Positions 39,140 through 54,612 of a stretch of 64,000 nucleotides of DNA are shown here, one piece after another. Position 1 is the stretch's first letter. Each line of letters starts with the position of its first letter. Under the pieces are notes generated by a model that did not search any database, was not told the DNA's origin, and worked only from the letters and a program-made list of their open reading frames with translations. Source of the DNA: Saccharomyces uvarum (taxonomy: Eukaryota > Ascomycota > Saccharomycetes > Saccharomycetales > Saccharomycetaceae); the NCBI GenBank assembly GCA_947243795.1, contig OX365934.1, positions 496,001 through 560,000 of the forward strand, read 5' to 3'. Both the position numbers and the translations under genes were made by a program.

Positions 39140-39298
39140 TTTTTCATTTTCCTCTGTTGTCATGGATTGGGCAAGCGAGCGGTAGTGAACGATATATTTT
39201 CTTGGGATAGCTTCACCATTTTTGAGATGGCCTCTTCGAAGATCCGTAAACTTTGCAAATTTGTGGTGGTTTATGGATTCAAAGCGAGGCCTAAATTA
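39140..39298 (+). ncRNA. SNR46: H/ACA snoRNA snR46 (ends approximate)
   Basis: The 3' hairpin is clear: GGCCTC (39229-39234) pairs with GAGGCC, and an upper stem ATCCGTAAAC pairs with GTTTATGGAT. Between them is an internal loop with TTCGAAG on the 5' side and TCAAAGC on the 3' side. These two arms complement the 25S rRNA stretch UUUGA-UN-CUUCGA around U2865, the pseudouridine made by snR46 in S. cerevisiae. S. cerevisiae SNR46 also lies between ERV1 and POP6. The 5' hairpin and the H box are not clear to me. The tail triplet where ACA is expected (39293-39295) reads AAA. S. cerevisiae snR46 is about 197 nt, so the 5' end may lie nearer 39102. Confidence 0.75.
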
Positions 39299-39536
39299 AC
39301 GATCATGTCTTTATTTTTTTAAAAAGAGGGCATATCATTGAATTTTCTGATTTCCAAAGGGAAGAAAATAAATAAAGCTGTGCTATTCCATGCACTTCTT
39401 TTTCTTTTATTCAATGATACATTTCTCTTGAACAATTAGTAGTTTTGATTTTTCTACAAAATTTCTATGAAAAAATGCTTTATATTATAGAATACAAATG
39501 CAGATCTAGTTGTAGATGCGAGAGAACTTGTTGATC

Positions 39537-40124
39537 TTACTGTTCGGTGAATCCATGTAGGTTTAGACCCATGGCATTAGAAACTGATACAAAAGTGATC
39601 AAAATGGGAACTTTTAGTTTCTTCTGTAATAGTTCATTCCTACCCTCTTTTATTATATCGAACGACGTCAATTTATTCCACTGATGCAAGCTTTCATGGT
39701 CCTTGGTGTAGCTTTTTTTGAATATTTCCAAAATACTTAGCATTTTCTGAATATGAGGACCATAAGAGAATACACAAAGTACTTGCTGTTGTTGCTCCGA
39801 ATTTTCAACAAAGGCAGTGGTTTGTTTACTTAACTTATCTATTGATTGTTTAATGTTATCGTTCTTTGATATGCCATGATACTGTACCGGCGTACCATTG
39901 TCGCTATTATTTGTTAAAGATGGTATGATTGATTCTTGAAGAAACAGTAGGCATTGAGTGTAAGAAGAGATGTCTAAGTTTGTGTTACTTTCACTGTAAT
40001 ATACGCCTTTAATCATTTTAACGTTTCCGTGGTCTTCTTTATTGAAGCTCTGTAAAATGACATCTTGACGATGACCTCGTGAATTTTTCCAAAATTTGAT
40101 TGGTAACTTCTCGATGTCCTTCAT
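39537..40124 (-). CDS. POP6: RNase P/MRP protein Pop6, with possible N-terminal extension
   Basis: Pop6 is an Alba-fold protein that binds, with Pop7, the P3 domain of the RNase P, RNase MRP and telomerase RNAs. The frame from ATG 40122-40124 encodes 195 residues. S. cerevisiae Pop6 (YGR030C) has 158 and starts at a Met corresponding to ATG 40014-40016 here (MIKGVYYSE), which would give 159 residues. Conserved blocks are QYHGISKNDNIKQS and CVFSYGPHIQKMLSILEIFK. The 36 extra codons are basic (KLPIKFWKNSRGHRQDVILQ). I give the longer frame but consider the 159-residue form at least as likely. The protein is fast evolving. Confidence 0.85.
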   Translation of the reverse strand: MKDIEKLPIKFWKNSRGHRQDVILQSFNKEDHGNVKMIKGVYYSESNTNLDISSYTQCLLFLQESIIPSLTNNSDNGTPVQYHGISKNDNIKQSIDKLSKQTTAFVENSEQQQQVLCVFSYGPHIQKMLSILEIFKKSYTKDHESLHQWNKLTSFDIIKEGRNELLQKKLKVPILITFVSVSNAMGLNLHGFTEQ

Positions 40125-40292
40125 TTTCTTACTTTTTTTCAAGAAGCGTGAAAGGGATTATCAGTTCGAATATTCGAAAATACCAAAAAAAGAAAAAAGG
40201 AAAATGGAAAGGGAAAGAGTAAATACGCTAGAGGGCTTCTACAAGTTCTAGAATCAAGACGTCATACCCAAGTGGAAAGTGCAGAAACTATA

Positions 40293-41315
40293 ATGATGTC
40301 GAACAAAGCGAGAATTCTCGCACGGTATGGAATGACCCATGTGAAGCAAAATGTTGCTCGAACAGCAGGCTTCAGCATTGCGGGCCCGTCAGTCCACACG
40401 GTCCATTCAATGGCGAAGATCCAAATACAGAAACAAGGTCCATTGGATCTTTCTTATGACGTAATCAAGAGTGATACGCCAAGAAATGGCGATGTCGAGA
40501 AGCCGGGACCGCCCATCATTATACTACACGGCTTGTTCGGTAACAAAATGAACAACCGGAGCATTGGCCGAAACCTCAATAAGCGATTGGGAAGGGACGT
40601 GTACCTGTTGGACTTAAGAAACCATGGGTCCTCCCCGCACAGCCCCGTACATAATTACGGCGCGATGTCAGAAGACGTGAAGCGCTTCATCACAAAACAC
40701 GAACTGAACACCCAGGGCGGGCCCATTATAGTGGGCCACTCGATGGGTGGCAAAGTCGCCATGATGCTGGTCCTGAAGAACCCGCAATTATGCTCCATGA
40801 TGGTCTGTATAGAGAATGCGCCAGTGAGTCTACGCCCCAACGTCCAGTTTGTGGAGTACATCAGAGCGCTGCTCGAGATCGTCAACGACAATGGCAAGAC
40901 CATCCAGACGCTGAAGCAAGCAGACGAACGCCTTGCGGAGAGGATCGGCGGCAACGAGCTGGTGAGGCGGTTTCTGCTCACGACGCTAAAAAGAGTCAAG
41001 ACCGACGGCGCGTCAGGTGCGTCGTCATACACGTTTCAAGAGCGCATTCCGCTTGGCACTCTGAAAGACGCCATCGTGAAAGGCGAGATTGCGGCGTGGC
41101 CTCTCGATCCCACACACGAACGCTGGACACGGCCGGCACTGTTTATCAGAGCCACTCAGTCGCAGTACGTGGTGGACGAGTATCTTCCACTGATCGGCGC
41201 GTTCTTCCCACGATTTGAGACACGTGACATCGATGCGGGTCACTGGGTGAATGCGGAGAAGCCTGTAGAATGCGCCGAGAACATCGCCGAGTTCGTGGAG
41301 CGACACGAAGACTGA
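40293..41315 (+). CDS. IMO32: Mitochondrial alpha/beta hydrolase Imo32
   Basis: The 340-residue product matches Imo32 (YGR031W, 342 residues), a mitochondrial alpha/beta hydrolase processed by the intermediate peptidase Oct1. It is related to human ABHD11. The basic, Ser/Ala-rich N-terminus (about 1-40) fits a presequence. The core shows the oxyanion HGLFGNKMNN near 85, the nucleophile GHSMGGKVAMM near 147 and the catalytic His in DAGHWVNAEKP near 314. Two ATGs (40293 and 40296) are adjacent; the frame upstream starts only at a GTG. The second half is GC-rich compared with its surroundings. Confidence 0.94.
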   Translation: MMSNKARILARYGMTHVKQNVARTAGFSIAGPSVHTVHSMAKIQIQKQGPLDLSYDVIKSDTPRNGDVEKPGPPIIILHGLFGNKMNNRSIGRNLNKRLGRDVYLLDLRNHGSSPHSPVHNYGAMSEDVKRFITKHELNTQGGPIIVGHSMGGKVAMMLVLKNPQLCSMMVCIENAPVSLRPNVQFVEYIRALLEIVNDNGKTIQTLKQADERLAERIGGNELVRRFLLTTLKRVKTDGASGASSYTFQERIPLGTLKDAIVKGEIAAWPLDPTHERWTRPALFIRATQSQYVVDEYLPLIGAFFPRFETRDIDAGHWVNAEKPVECAENIAEFVERHED

Positions 41316-47819
<6,504 letters not shown>

Positions 47820-47865
47820 ATTTTCAAGCTTTTAAAATCTTTATGCCTCGGCAGGCAACATACAT

Positions 47866-47896
47866 ATATATGGATATATATATATATATATATATT
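47866..47896. repeat. (TA)n tract downstream of GSC2
   Basis: A TATATA run of about 25 bases lies 50 bases after the GSC2 stop. It resembles a yeast polyadenylation efficiency element and may serve in 3'-end formation. Confidence 0.7.
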
Positions 47897-48106
47897 TCTT
47901 AGTATTCTTACTCGTTTTCAAAAATGAAATATTTTTTTATTGTAAGCCTCTTCCTTTCTCACCACCTAATAACTCATTCTGACGAACTGAGAATAAACAT
48001 CTGCCTATGGGTGCCTATGCTCCATAGAAGTATATTAAATTAAGTGGAAACCAGAATTCATCTTGTCTGAGTATTTAAAATTTCATTCGCTGCTTCATAA
48101 TCTAAT

Positions 48107-48844
48107 TTAATCTTTTCTAGGACCCCATCTTATTCCCAAAAAGCCCTTAGAGTTAGGAACTGAATTCAATTTTGGTTTGATCAAATAGTAACGCTTTTCT
48201 CCAGGAACATCTACATACATATTAATAAAATCAGGTTGGTAGTTCTTTTTAGATTCTTTAGCCTCTAAATGAACCAATGCCAGTTTCTTTTTAGATTCAA
48301 TATGAAATCTCATATAATGATGTGTTCTCCCTTCTTTATCCATTTTCTTTGTGGATACGATAGGTCTGTTTCTCGTCCATTTGTCATTTGTTATAAGTTC
48401 ACCGTATGCCTTTAGTCTTTCCTTCCCTGTGATACCATCATTGCATTGTAATAAATTTCTTACGTCTTTGTTCTTCTCCACCATTGAAACGGCTCTATTG
48501 AAAAGTTGTGTGTCACCTGAAGGTGAAAATAATTCTGAAAGAATTAAATAAATAACAATGGTGGATATACCAACGGCACCTATGACAAGTATACCTGAGA
48601 AGGTGAATGTAGAAGCGGACTTAACTTGTGGCCATAGCGGTTTGTGCTTACTGCCAGCCTTGTTATCGCTCTTTCCTGACGCTGCACCGGTGCCGTTAGT
48701 GTATAACCTTGTTCTACTAGATACAGCCGTTCTAAATAGAGATGTTCGTGTTATTATAGATGGAACAATGATAGTGTTAGATCGTGGTAACAAGGGCTTC
48801 ATGCATCCTAAACGAAGAGAAGATTTAAATAAGCTTGCGTTCAT
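48107..48844 (-). CDS. TIM21: TIM23 complex subunit Tim21
   Basis: The 245-residue product matches Tim21 (YGR033C, 239 residues), an inner mitochondrial membrane protein that links TIM23 to the TOM complex and to respiratory supercomplexes during presequence import. The first 70 residues are basic and Ser/Thr-rich, a cleavable presequence, and are the least conserved part. A membrane helix lies at about 80-104 (FSGILVIGAVGISTIVIYLI). The intermembrane-space domain follows, with GLKAYGE-type and THHYMRFHIESKKKLALVHL blocks, and ends GFLGIRWGPRKD. It converges with GSC2. Confidence 0.96.
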   Translation of the reverse strand: MNASLFKSSLRLGCMKPLLPRSNTIIVPSIITRTSLFRTAVSSRTRLYTNGTGAASGKSDNKAGSKHKPLWPQVKSASTFTFSGILVIGAVGISTIVIYLILSELFSPSGDTQLFNRAVSMVEKNKDVRNLLQCNDGITGKERLKAYGELITNDKWTRNRPIVSTKKMDKEGRTHHYMRFHIESKKKLALVHLEAKESKKNYQPDFINMYVDVPGEKRYYLIKPKLNSVPNSKGFLGIRWGPRKD

Positions 48845-49130
48845 GTTGTAATTTTATACTCGAGAAAAACAATGTGTTAGAACTTAGGCTAGTTTAAATC
48901 GATAAGGTAAAAGCTGGGAATCGTAGTATTGTATCTCTTTATACAAAAGGTATATATATGCATTGGCCTTTGGGATTGAAGTAGCTGAGCTGAGCATGGT
49001 TTTAGCGTATCCTGTATCCTTTATTTATTGGATTCTCCGAAAGATCCCCAAGAAAAAAATACAAAATCAGAATAAGCTTTGTCTTATACATGATTAGCTT
49101 ATTTTTGAACTTCGCCGGCCAAATTCTCCT

Positions 49131-49205
49131 GCCCATTTAGTGCAATGGTTAGCACACGCATTTTTTATCAGCGATTGTGTCCCGGTTCGAGACCCGATTA
49201 TTGTT
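49131..49205 (+). pseudogene. ZOD1: Decayed tRNA gene, ZOD1 locus
   Basis: A tRNA-like stretch keeps a perfect A box (TAGTGCAATGG, 49138-49148) with an intact D stem GTGC/GCAC, and a perfect B box (GGTTCGAGAC, 49184-49193). The acceptor arms no longer pair, the T and anticodon stems are broken, and a run of six T (49161-49166) would stop Pol III inside it. In S. cerevisiae the intergenic region between TIM21 (YGR033C) and RPL26B (YGR034W) is ZOD1, a TFIIIC/Pol III-bound relic of a tRNA-Ile(UAU) gene. Position, boxes and the TAT in the loop region agree. It is not expected to give a functional tRNA. Confidence 0.8.
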
Positions 49206-49737
49206 ATATACTTTTCATGCATTTTACCCACACAAAGAAACAAATAAGAGTGTTTGGCGGCTAACGACAATAAACCTATTTTTTTGGCACTTTTCTCTGT
49301 CCTCGAACAAGTATACGTTCAGCGAAAGGTACGTCGGGGTATCCAGTGTGGGTATACTCCTGACATCTGGACAAGTTCCTTGGATTTGAACAATAATTCT
49401 TTTATCTCCATCCGTGCCTCACAAGTATGTGTGGGTGCTCATTGAAACAAGTCTGGTTTTTTTTTTGAAACTTTTTTTTTCTCGTCAATCGAATTCAACT
49501 GGTGGGGAGGGGGGGACTCACGCGCGTTTGGGAATTTTCAATCGTCAAGAGGTTAGTATGGCCAGGCAATAGATGGTGGGCGCTCTGGGTGGGAAGTCCC
49601 ACACACACGTTTACACAGATAGCGTTTGAAACTTCAATGGGAATAATAGCTTTTTGGCTACAAATTTGAATGTTTTGGTCATTTTTAGAGCCTTTTTTTA
49701 AAAGAACAGTAACGGCAAGACCAAAGATATATCAAAA
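49206..49737. other. RPL26B promoter region
   Basis: This holds T-rich tracts (around 49459-49480) and a Rap1-like match. A G-run lies at 49503-49514. No gene is seen. Confidence 0.5.
49427..49439 (-). promoter_or_regulatory. Rap1-like site before RPL26B
   Basis: ATGTGTGGGTGCT on the plus strand fits the complement of the Rap1 consensus (GGGTGT-type core). It lies about 300 bases upstream of the RPL26B ATG, as is usual for ribosomal-protein promoters. One position deviates. Confidence 0.45.
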
Positions 49738-50630
49738 ATGGCTAAGCAATCTCTAGGTATGTTTGGACGATACAAATAAGCGTAAAATGCATGAAAGAAT
49801 TTCCATCCACTTAGATACGAAGATACCAAGAAACAAGCAGATGAAAAAATGATTAATTTTAAATACGGAGCAGAGTTGGCGAAAACTATAAGGAACCAGA
49901 TGATCCAGCAACTGTTATATATAGCAATTTAAACCACTAGGCCAATACTTAGGCATCTAGAGGTTTTCCTAATATTTCCTAATGATTCTAGTGTGTATAT
50001 GAATGCGTCACTTAAGAATTCAAGATTGAACAACATGCGATACCAAATATAAAGAAAGATCAATGAAAAGCAAGAAAGTGCTGCCAGAACTTCTGATCGT
50101 AAAAGAAAACCAATTTGTTTCATTATAATGGATTTAGTAAACAGGACCGCAACCCAAATTTCGAGTTATATCATAATATCATATGCTGGAATGAACATCG
50201 TGCTTACTCAATGTAAAAAGTTTGTTTTTTACTAACAATTAAATTTTTTATTTTATTTTTAACAGACGTCTCCTCTGACAGAAGAAAGGCCAGAAAGGCT
50301 CACTTCAGCGCTCCATCCTCCGAACGTCGTGTTTTGATGTCTGCTCCATTATCCAAGGAATTGAGAGCTCAATACGGTATCAAGGCTTTGCCAATCAGAA
50401 GAGAAGACGAAGTCTTGGTTGTTCGTGGCTCCAAGAAGGGTCAAGAAGGTAAGATTTCTTCTGTTTACAGATTGAAGTTTGCTGTTCAAGTTGACAAGGT
50501 CACTAAGGAAAAGGTCAACGGTGCTTCCGTTCCAATCAACTTGCACCCATCTAAGCTTGTTATCACCAAGTTACACTTGGACAAGGACAGAAAGGCTTTG
50601 ATCCAAAGAAAGGGTGGTAAATTGGAATAA
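49738..50630 (+). CDS. RPL26B: 60S ribosomal protein uL24B (spliced)
   Basis: Exon 1 (49738-49756) encodes MAKQSL plus one base and exon 2 is 50266-50630. Together they give 127 residues, the length of S. cerevisiae Rpl26b (YGR034W). uL24 sits near the exit tunnel of the 60S subunit. The KOW motif is [20 protein letters not shown] at about 52-71. Codon use is strongly optimal. Without splicing only a shorter frame from the Met at 50334 would be seen, which lacks the basic N-terminus ([20 protein letters not shown]). Confidence 0.97.
49757..50265 (+). other. RPL26B intron
   Basis: The 509-base intron begins GTATGT, has the perfect branch sequence TACTAAC at 50230-50236 and ends AACAG. Length and placement after the nineteenth coding base are typical of yeast ribosomal-protein genes. 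I see no snoRNA inside it. Confidence 0.96.
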
Positions 50631-51004
50631 ACTAACTCAAATTTAATATAGATCGGACAAAAAATACAATAAATAAATCCAGTTTTTTCTTTTATATATT
50701 TTTTATCATCAAATTCAATTTAGTTTAGTTTAGCTTTTAAAGAAAATAAAATTGTAATCTCGCACTTTTCTTTTTCGCTGGCGCTAGAACGCGTTGTATG
50801 AACGTATGTGTGTCTAGCGCAATTAAAGTAAGAAAGAGAAAAAATAGATGTGACATTAATACGTAATTACTTATTAGTGGTATGCTTATGGCTGTATACA
50901 CACAACAGTTATGAAACTGAAAGCGGAAGCGGATGAATATTAAAAAAATGAGGTTTATGAGGTACTTGAAAGGCAGGGGAGGGCTGGGACTGTCTGGTCG
51001 TTCG
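50631..51004. other. Convergent 3' region RPL26B/YGR035C
   Basis: This holds the 3' ends of the two genes, with AT-rich polyadenylation-like sequence near 50690-50710. Nothing else is seen. Confidence 0.5.
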
Positions 51005-51364
51005 TTATATACTGCTAGTCCGTTGGATTCCTGAAATAGGACTAGACACAGAAATGTCTCCGTTTTGTCTACTATTAGAGCCTCTTCTACATTTGACCCT
51101 TCCTTCGGTCTTGCTTCTTTTCAAGTCATTATCAGCAGCAGCTTTAATTAAATCGTATCTTGTAATCTTGCTAGGTGACCTATTGCGTTGAGTGCTTTCA
51201 CCCTTACTTTTGTTTCTTGTGACTGTGTTTGTGAGAGATGTTATTGGTTTGACCATTAGGGAAGAAACGATTGAGCGCATGAACGAGTTACTGTTCTTAC
51301 TGTTATTATTGTCAGAGTTTTCAGTATTCTCCGGTCTTGCAAGATTGGTTGATGAGAGAAGCAT
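51005..51364 (-). CDS. Small basic protein, YGR035C family
   Basis: The 119-residue product corresponds to YGR035C (116 residues), a protein of unknown function whose gene is a known target of the drug-resistance regulators Pdr1/Pdr3 and Yrm1. It is Ser/Asn/Arg-rich and likely disordered, with several Ser-Pro sites (RNRSPSK, SVSSPIS) and a central conserved stretch SKITRYDLIKAAADNDLKRS. No membrane segment or catalytic motif is visible. A Pdr1/Pdr3-type site lies about 425 bases upstream. Confidence 0.85.
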   Translation of the reverse strand: MLLSSTNLARPENTENSDNNNSKNSNSFMRSIVSSLMVKPITSLTNTVTRNKSKGESTQRNRSPSKITRYDLIKAAADNDLKRSKTEGRVKCRRGSNSRQNGDISVSSPISGIQRTSSI

Positions 51365-52090
51365 TAATTATAGAAAAAATAGCTTGTTCTTCCTTTTTTT
51401 TCAATATGTCTTGTGTGAAGAATTTGAATTGGTAGTTTCCAAGATTAATTATACAAGTATTCGCAGGAACCTTTAGAAATAGCAACAAAAGCGAGTGTGA
51501 ATAAATGAAGGGGTGCTGTTGTATTTATACATGTGTTGCTCATGAAGGTGGATCTTCTTCTTTCTTTTTTCAATCCTTGCTTTCGTAATCCAAGTATGGG
51601 TGACACGCTATGTCCGCGCCATTCCCTAAGCTTTTTTCACTCAGCATCTATTATATCCAGCAATTCCGGTAGTACCCGTGGAAAAGGGTCTCATTCCGCC
51701 GCGGTAAGTTTCCTTCTCGAGCATAAAAGTGCTTCTGCATCGCGGCGCTCTCGTAAAAGCCGGGCGGGCGGGGCGGTCTTCAAGTCCACGGAACAGCTAG
51801 GTCCGCGGCAGTAAGCAGATATCATTTCGGCAGGTGATGGAGTTCTCGCATCTCTTATTTTTCCCATTGTGATTAATTTTCGTGCAATGTCGCAGTGTTC
51901 TTTGATTGCTGTCACCACACACAAGCGCCCTCCTCAGATGGGGCGTTCTTGGTTGTTAAATGTAGAAAACACATGCGTATGTTTTTACGAGAAGTAACTT
52001 CTATCTAAATATACAAATGATCAAGATTTAAATATGCAGAAAAAACAATTATAGAGTAACAATGATGTCAGGGATAGTAGTGGTGCGAAT
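51365..52090. other. YGR035C promoter and CAX4 3' region
   Basis: The 726 bases hold the PDRE cluster in a GC-rich block (about 51690-51815) and AT-rich DNA next to CAX4. Two short opposing open frames overlap the GC-rich block and are not convincing. S. cerevisiae lists a small uncharacterised YGR035W-A near here; I cannot confirm it. Confidence 0.45.
51785..51792. promoter_or_regulatory. Pdr1/Pdr3 response element (PDRE) upstream of YGR035C
   Basis: TCCACGGA fits the palindromic PDRE consensus TCCRYGGA. A near match TCCGCGGC lies at 51802-51809, and CCCGTGGA lies near 51676. The cluster fits control of YGR035C by the pleiotropic drug-resistance factors. Confidence 0.65.
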
Positions 52091-52810
52091 CTAATCGTTT
52101 TTAGATTTATCACTGGGGGACTGTTTCTTTATTCTTTGCCAATACATTTCGTAGTTCTCTTTCAATGTTACAGGTGCCAAGTTGTATGAATCTGTCATGT
52201 AGAATAACCTAACGATCCGCAGCTTCAAAAACCAGTTGATCAAGCCCGTCTCCCTAATGATGCCAAGTATAAAAAAATATAGCGAACCGTTCAATGCGCC
52301 CACGCTAAATCCCACAATTACCTGGTCTAGATTGTGGTAGTGTAGGTAAACTCTAGAAAAACAGACGCAGAATGACAATAAAGCTAGCCCACTTGAAAAA
52401 ATGCATTTTTCAAAAACGCTTAGATTCCTCCATGAAGTGTATATTTTCAAAGAGTTGTAGGTAAAGCAAAAACCCATGAATTGAGAATGTGCACTGGGCA
52501 TCCCATACCCAGATCTTATGGTATCGTTTTGGAATGATGCGCCAAACGATATGGGGCGCGGCTGTTTTATTATGTTCTTGATCACGTTATTAAAAATTTC
52601 ATTCATGAGTTGGCCAAAGGCCACAGCACATGCTTCTAGCTCTCTTGTGACGATAAACCAGGACAAATAAAAGCACAACACCAGGATAGGCATCAACGAG
52701 AAATATGCACTTAAAAATGACAGAAAATCATGCGAATCATAAAGTATGTATGTGTCATCGAACGGTATGACATTTGGGTTGGGATTTATCGCGGCGGCAG
52801 TGCTGTTCAT
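52091..52810 (-). CDS. CAX4: Dolichyl pyrophosphate phosphatase Cax4
   Basis: The 239-residue ER membrane enzyme removes phosphate from dolichyl pyrophosphate after N-glycosylation, recycling the carrier on the lumenal side (YGR036C, 239 residues). It is a PAP2-type phosphatase with all three motifs: KNIIKQPRP (KX6RP), MPSAHSQFM (the PSGH counterpart) and SRVYLHYHNLDQV (SRX5HX3D). Four or more membrane segments surround them. I chose the ATG at 52808-52810 (MNSTAAAINPN); an upstream in-frame ATG adds 24 residues not found in S. cerevisiae. Confidence 0.96.
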   Translation of the reverse strand: MNSTAAAINPNPNVIPFDDTYILYDSHDFLSFLSAYFSLMPILVLCFYLSWFIVTRELEACAVAFGQLMNEIFNNVIKNIIKQPRPISFGASFQNDTIRSGYGMPSAHSQFMGFCFTYNSLKIYTSWRNLSVFEKCIFSSGLALLSFCVCFSRVYLHYHNLDQVIVGFSVGALNGSLYFFILGIIRETGLINWFLKLRIVRLFYMTDSYNLAPVTLKENYEMYWQRIKKQSPSDKSKND

Positions 52811-53649
52811 GATCTGATCTGATTCGAAGAAAACTGTGAGTAGTTCGGTTGTATAATGTAATCGGTGGCGAAAAGAAAACAAAAGAGAAAGAACAGTAAG
52901 GAGAAAAAACTTAAAGTGGCCACGACGGCGGTGACTTTATCCAGCAATAAACGAGTTGAAATACCGCGTTGATGTTCACCATACATAGCAGTTTTTCTGA
53001 GCAGGCAAGTTTTTTTTTGTTTTTTTACTTTTCCAACAAAGAAATTTAAGTTTTCCCGAAAACCCGAATTCTCCCATCCATCTAATGCGTGAGTGATAAG
53101 TACTCTTTTCATTGGAAAAGGAGATGGAAAGGAAAGTAGAAACGCACAAGGATCGAGGTAGGAGACACCTTCTGTCATTAATCAGTGGCTATGTCTCTAT
53201 GGCACCTTTGCTGCACATGATTTATTTCTGCCTGCGGTGATCTTCCTACGATTTTGCCGCCGCCGCCGCCGCCGAGTAGAATTGGGAAGCTGGGCCCATG
53301 GATGTAGTACAAATCGTGCATGCACGGCCGTATAATACACTTAGCATGCTGATTCTTCGACAATTTTGAGCGTTCTTGCGTTGCACTTTACATTGTGGCC
53401 ATGCATCACATATGTCCTGTCCTCCCCTAATTGCAACTTGCGATCCGTTAACCGCTGAGAGTACAACACTAAGTAAAACATTGAGTAAAAATATTCATTT
53501 TACTAACATAAATACGCCTCGTCCCGAAAGGGACTCTTTAGGCATGAATAAAGGTATATAATTTATATATGTAGAGAATATAGCAAACGGAATAGTATCG
53601 CGAAAAACCAAACCAGGATTTCCTTTAGTGGGGACAGTATGCCCCCTTC
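52811..53649. other. CAX4 promoter and ACB1 3' region
   Basis: About 840 bases lie between two minus-strand genes. They contain a (GCC)n run near 53258-53275 and T-tracts near 53010-53026. No gene is seen. Confidence 0.5.
53258..53275. repeat. (GCC)n trinucleotide run
   Basis: Five to six GCC units occur in tandem in non-coding DNA. Such GC-rich triplets stand out in this AT-rich region. Confidence 0.8.
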
Positions 53650-53913
53650 TTAAGAAGAGTATTTGGCGATCAACGCATCAACATACGCGATGTACTCCTT
53701 TTCGGCATCTTCCTGAGACTTACCCTTTAAGTCTTCCCAGGCCTCCCACTTGTAACGGTCCTTCATGTTGAAAATGCCTGGCTTTTCCTTGTCGTTGTCT
53801 CCTACTGTGGCTTGCTTGTATAGACCGTAAAGTTCCAATAACTCGTCGGTTGAGGGTTTTGTTGGTAGCTCGTTGACAGCCTTGGCCTTTTCTTCGAATA
53901 ATTGTGAAACCAT
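53650..53913 (-). CDS. ACB1: Acyl-CoA-binding protein Acb1
   Basis: The 87-residue cytosolic protein carries long-chain acyl-CoA esters from fatty-acid synthase to acyl-CoA users, and a form is secreted unconventionally (YGR037C, 87 residues). The four-helix ACBP fold is evident: LYGLYKQATVGDND with the CoA-contacting Tyr and Lys, then FNMKDRYKWEAWEDLKGKS, then EKEYIAYVDALI. I chose ATG 53911-53913. The frame is open for over 100 codons upstream, but these are promoter sequence with no similarity to any protein I know. Confidence 0.97.
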   Translation of the reverse strand: MVSQLFEEKAKAVNELPTKPSTDELLELYGLYKQATVGDNDKEKPGIFNMKDRYKWEAWEDLKGKSQEDAEKEYIAYVDALIAKYSS

Positions 53914-54612
53914 TTTGCTAGATATATAAACTTGTCTGATCGAGGTTTGTATCTTTCTTTTCTTTCTGTCTCTCACAATCCACCGAGACGCACAAAACGC
54001 CCTGCTCCTTGAATAACCTAATTGACACGAGCTATATATATAACGGCCATTGGAGAACTGCGCTAGAGCTGTTGAGTTTGCGAACGTGTTAGATAGCGCG
54101 CAGGGCCGCCGGCGCCACCGCTTGCAGGCACCTAAGGCGTGTCTCTTGCGACGGCCCGTTTCCCAAACGTATGTTCCACGCGATAGTTGGTGGAATGTGT
54201 TGGGAACGGAACCGTACAGTGGGTACGCTGCCATATGCTGGATTGTGCACTAACTGCCGGATGAGTTGCGCTGGTACTTCCCTTTTAACGCTCTCAGTGA
54301 AGTTAAGGAGAAAAGGCTTACATGCCATGCTGGACCCCTAAAGTGTTACCCGACCATCAATCGGGTTTAGTTAAATGCCAATGCTTCTATACTAAATGAC
54401 CTAAAAAAACGATCCTGGATCTTGCCTTCAAATTTAGCAGAATCCGGAGAACATCAGGAAACAATAGAAATAAAGGTGACCGAAGGTGCTTCTTCCGCAT
54501 AAACTATTCTATTAGATTCCTTTAGCTGCCTTTTATTGTTGCTTGCATTTTCTCTCCAAAAAGCACATTTGTTTTACTTTTCATATTTCATTGCATTTTA
54601 TCCAGTTACTTT
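53914..54612. other. Divergent promoter region ACB1/ORM1
   Basis: About 700 bases separate the two starts. A GC-rich patch is near 54101-54125, and a TATATATA run near 54033-54042 could serve ACB1. No gene is supported. Confidence 0.5.

Noticed and set aside
53914-54234. Upstream continuation of the ACB1 frame that would give a 194-residue protein
   Set aside because: Acb1 is 87 residues in all yeasts I know, and the upstream codons read as GC-rich promoter DNA.
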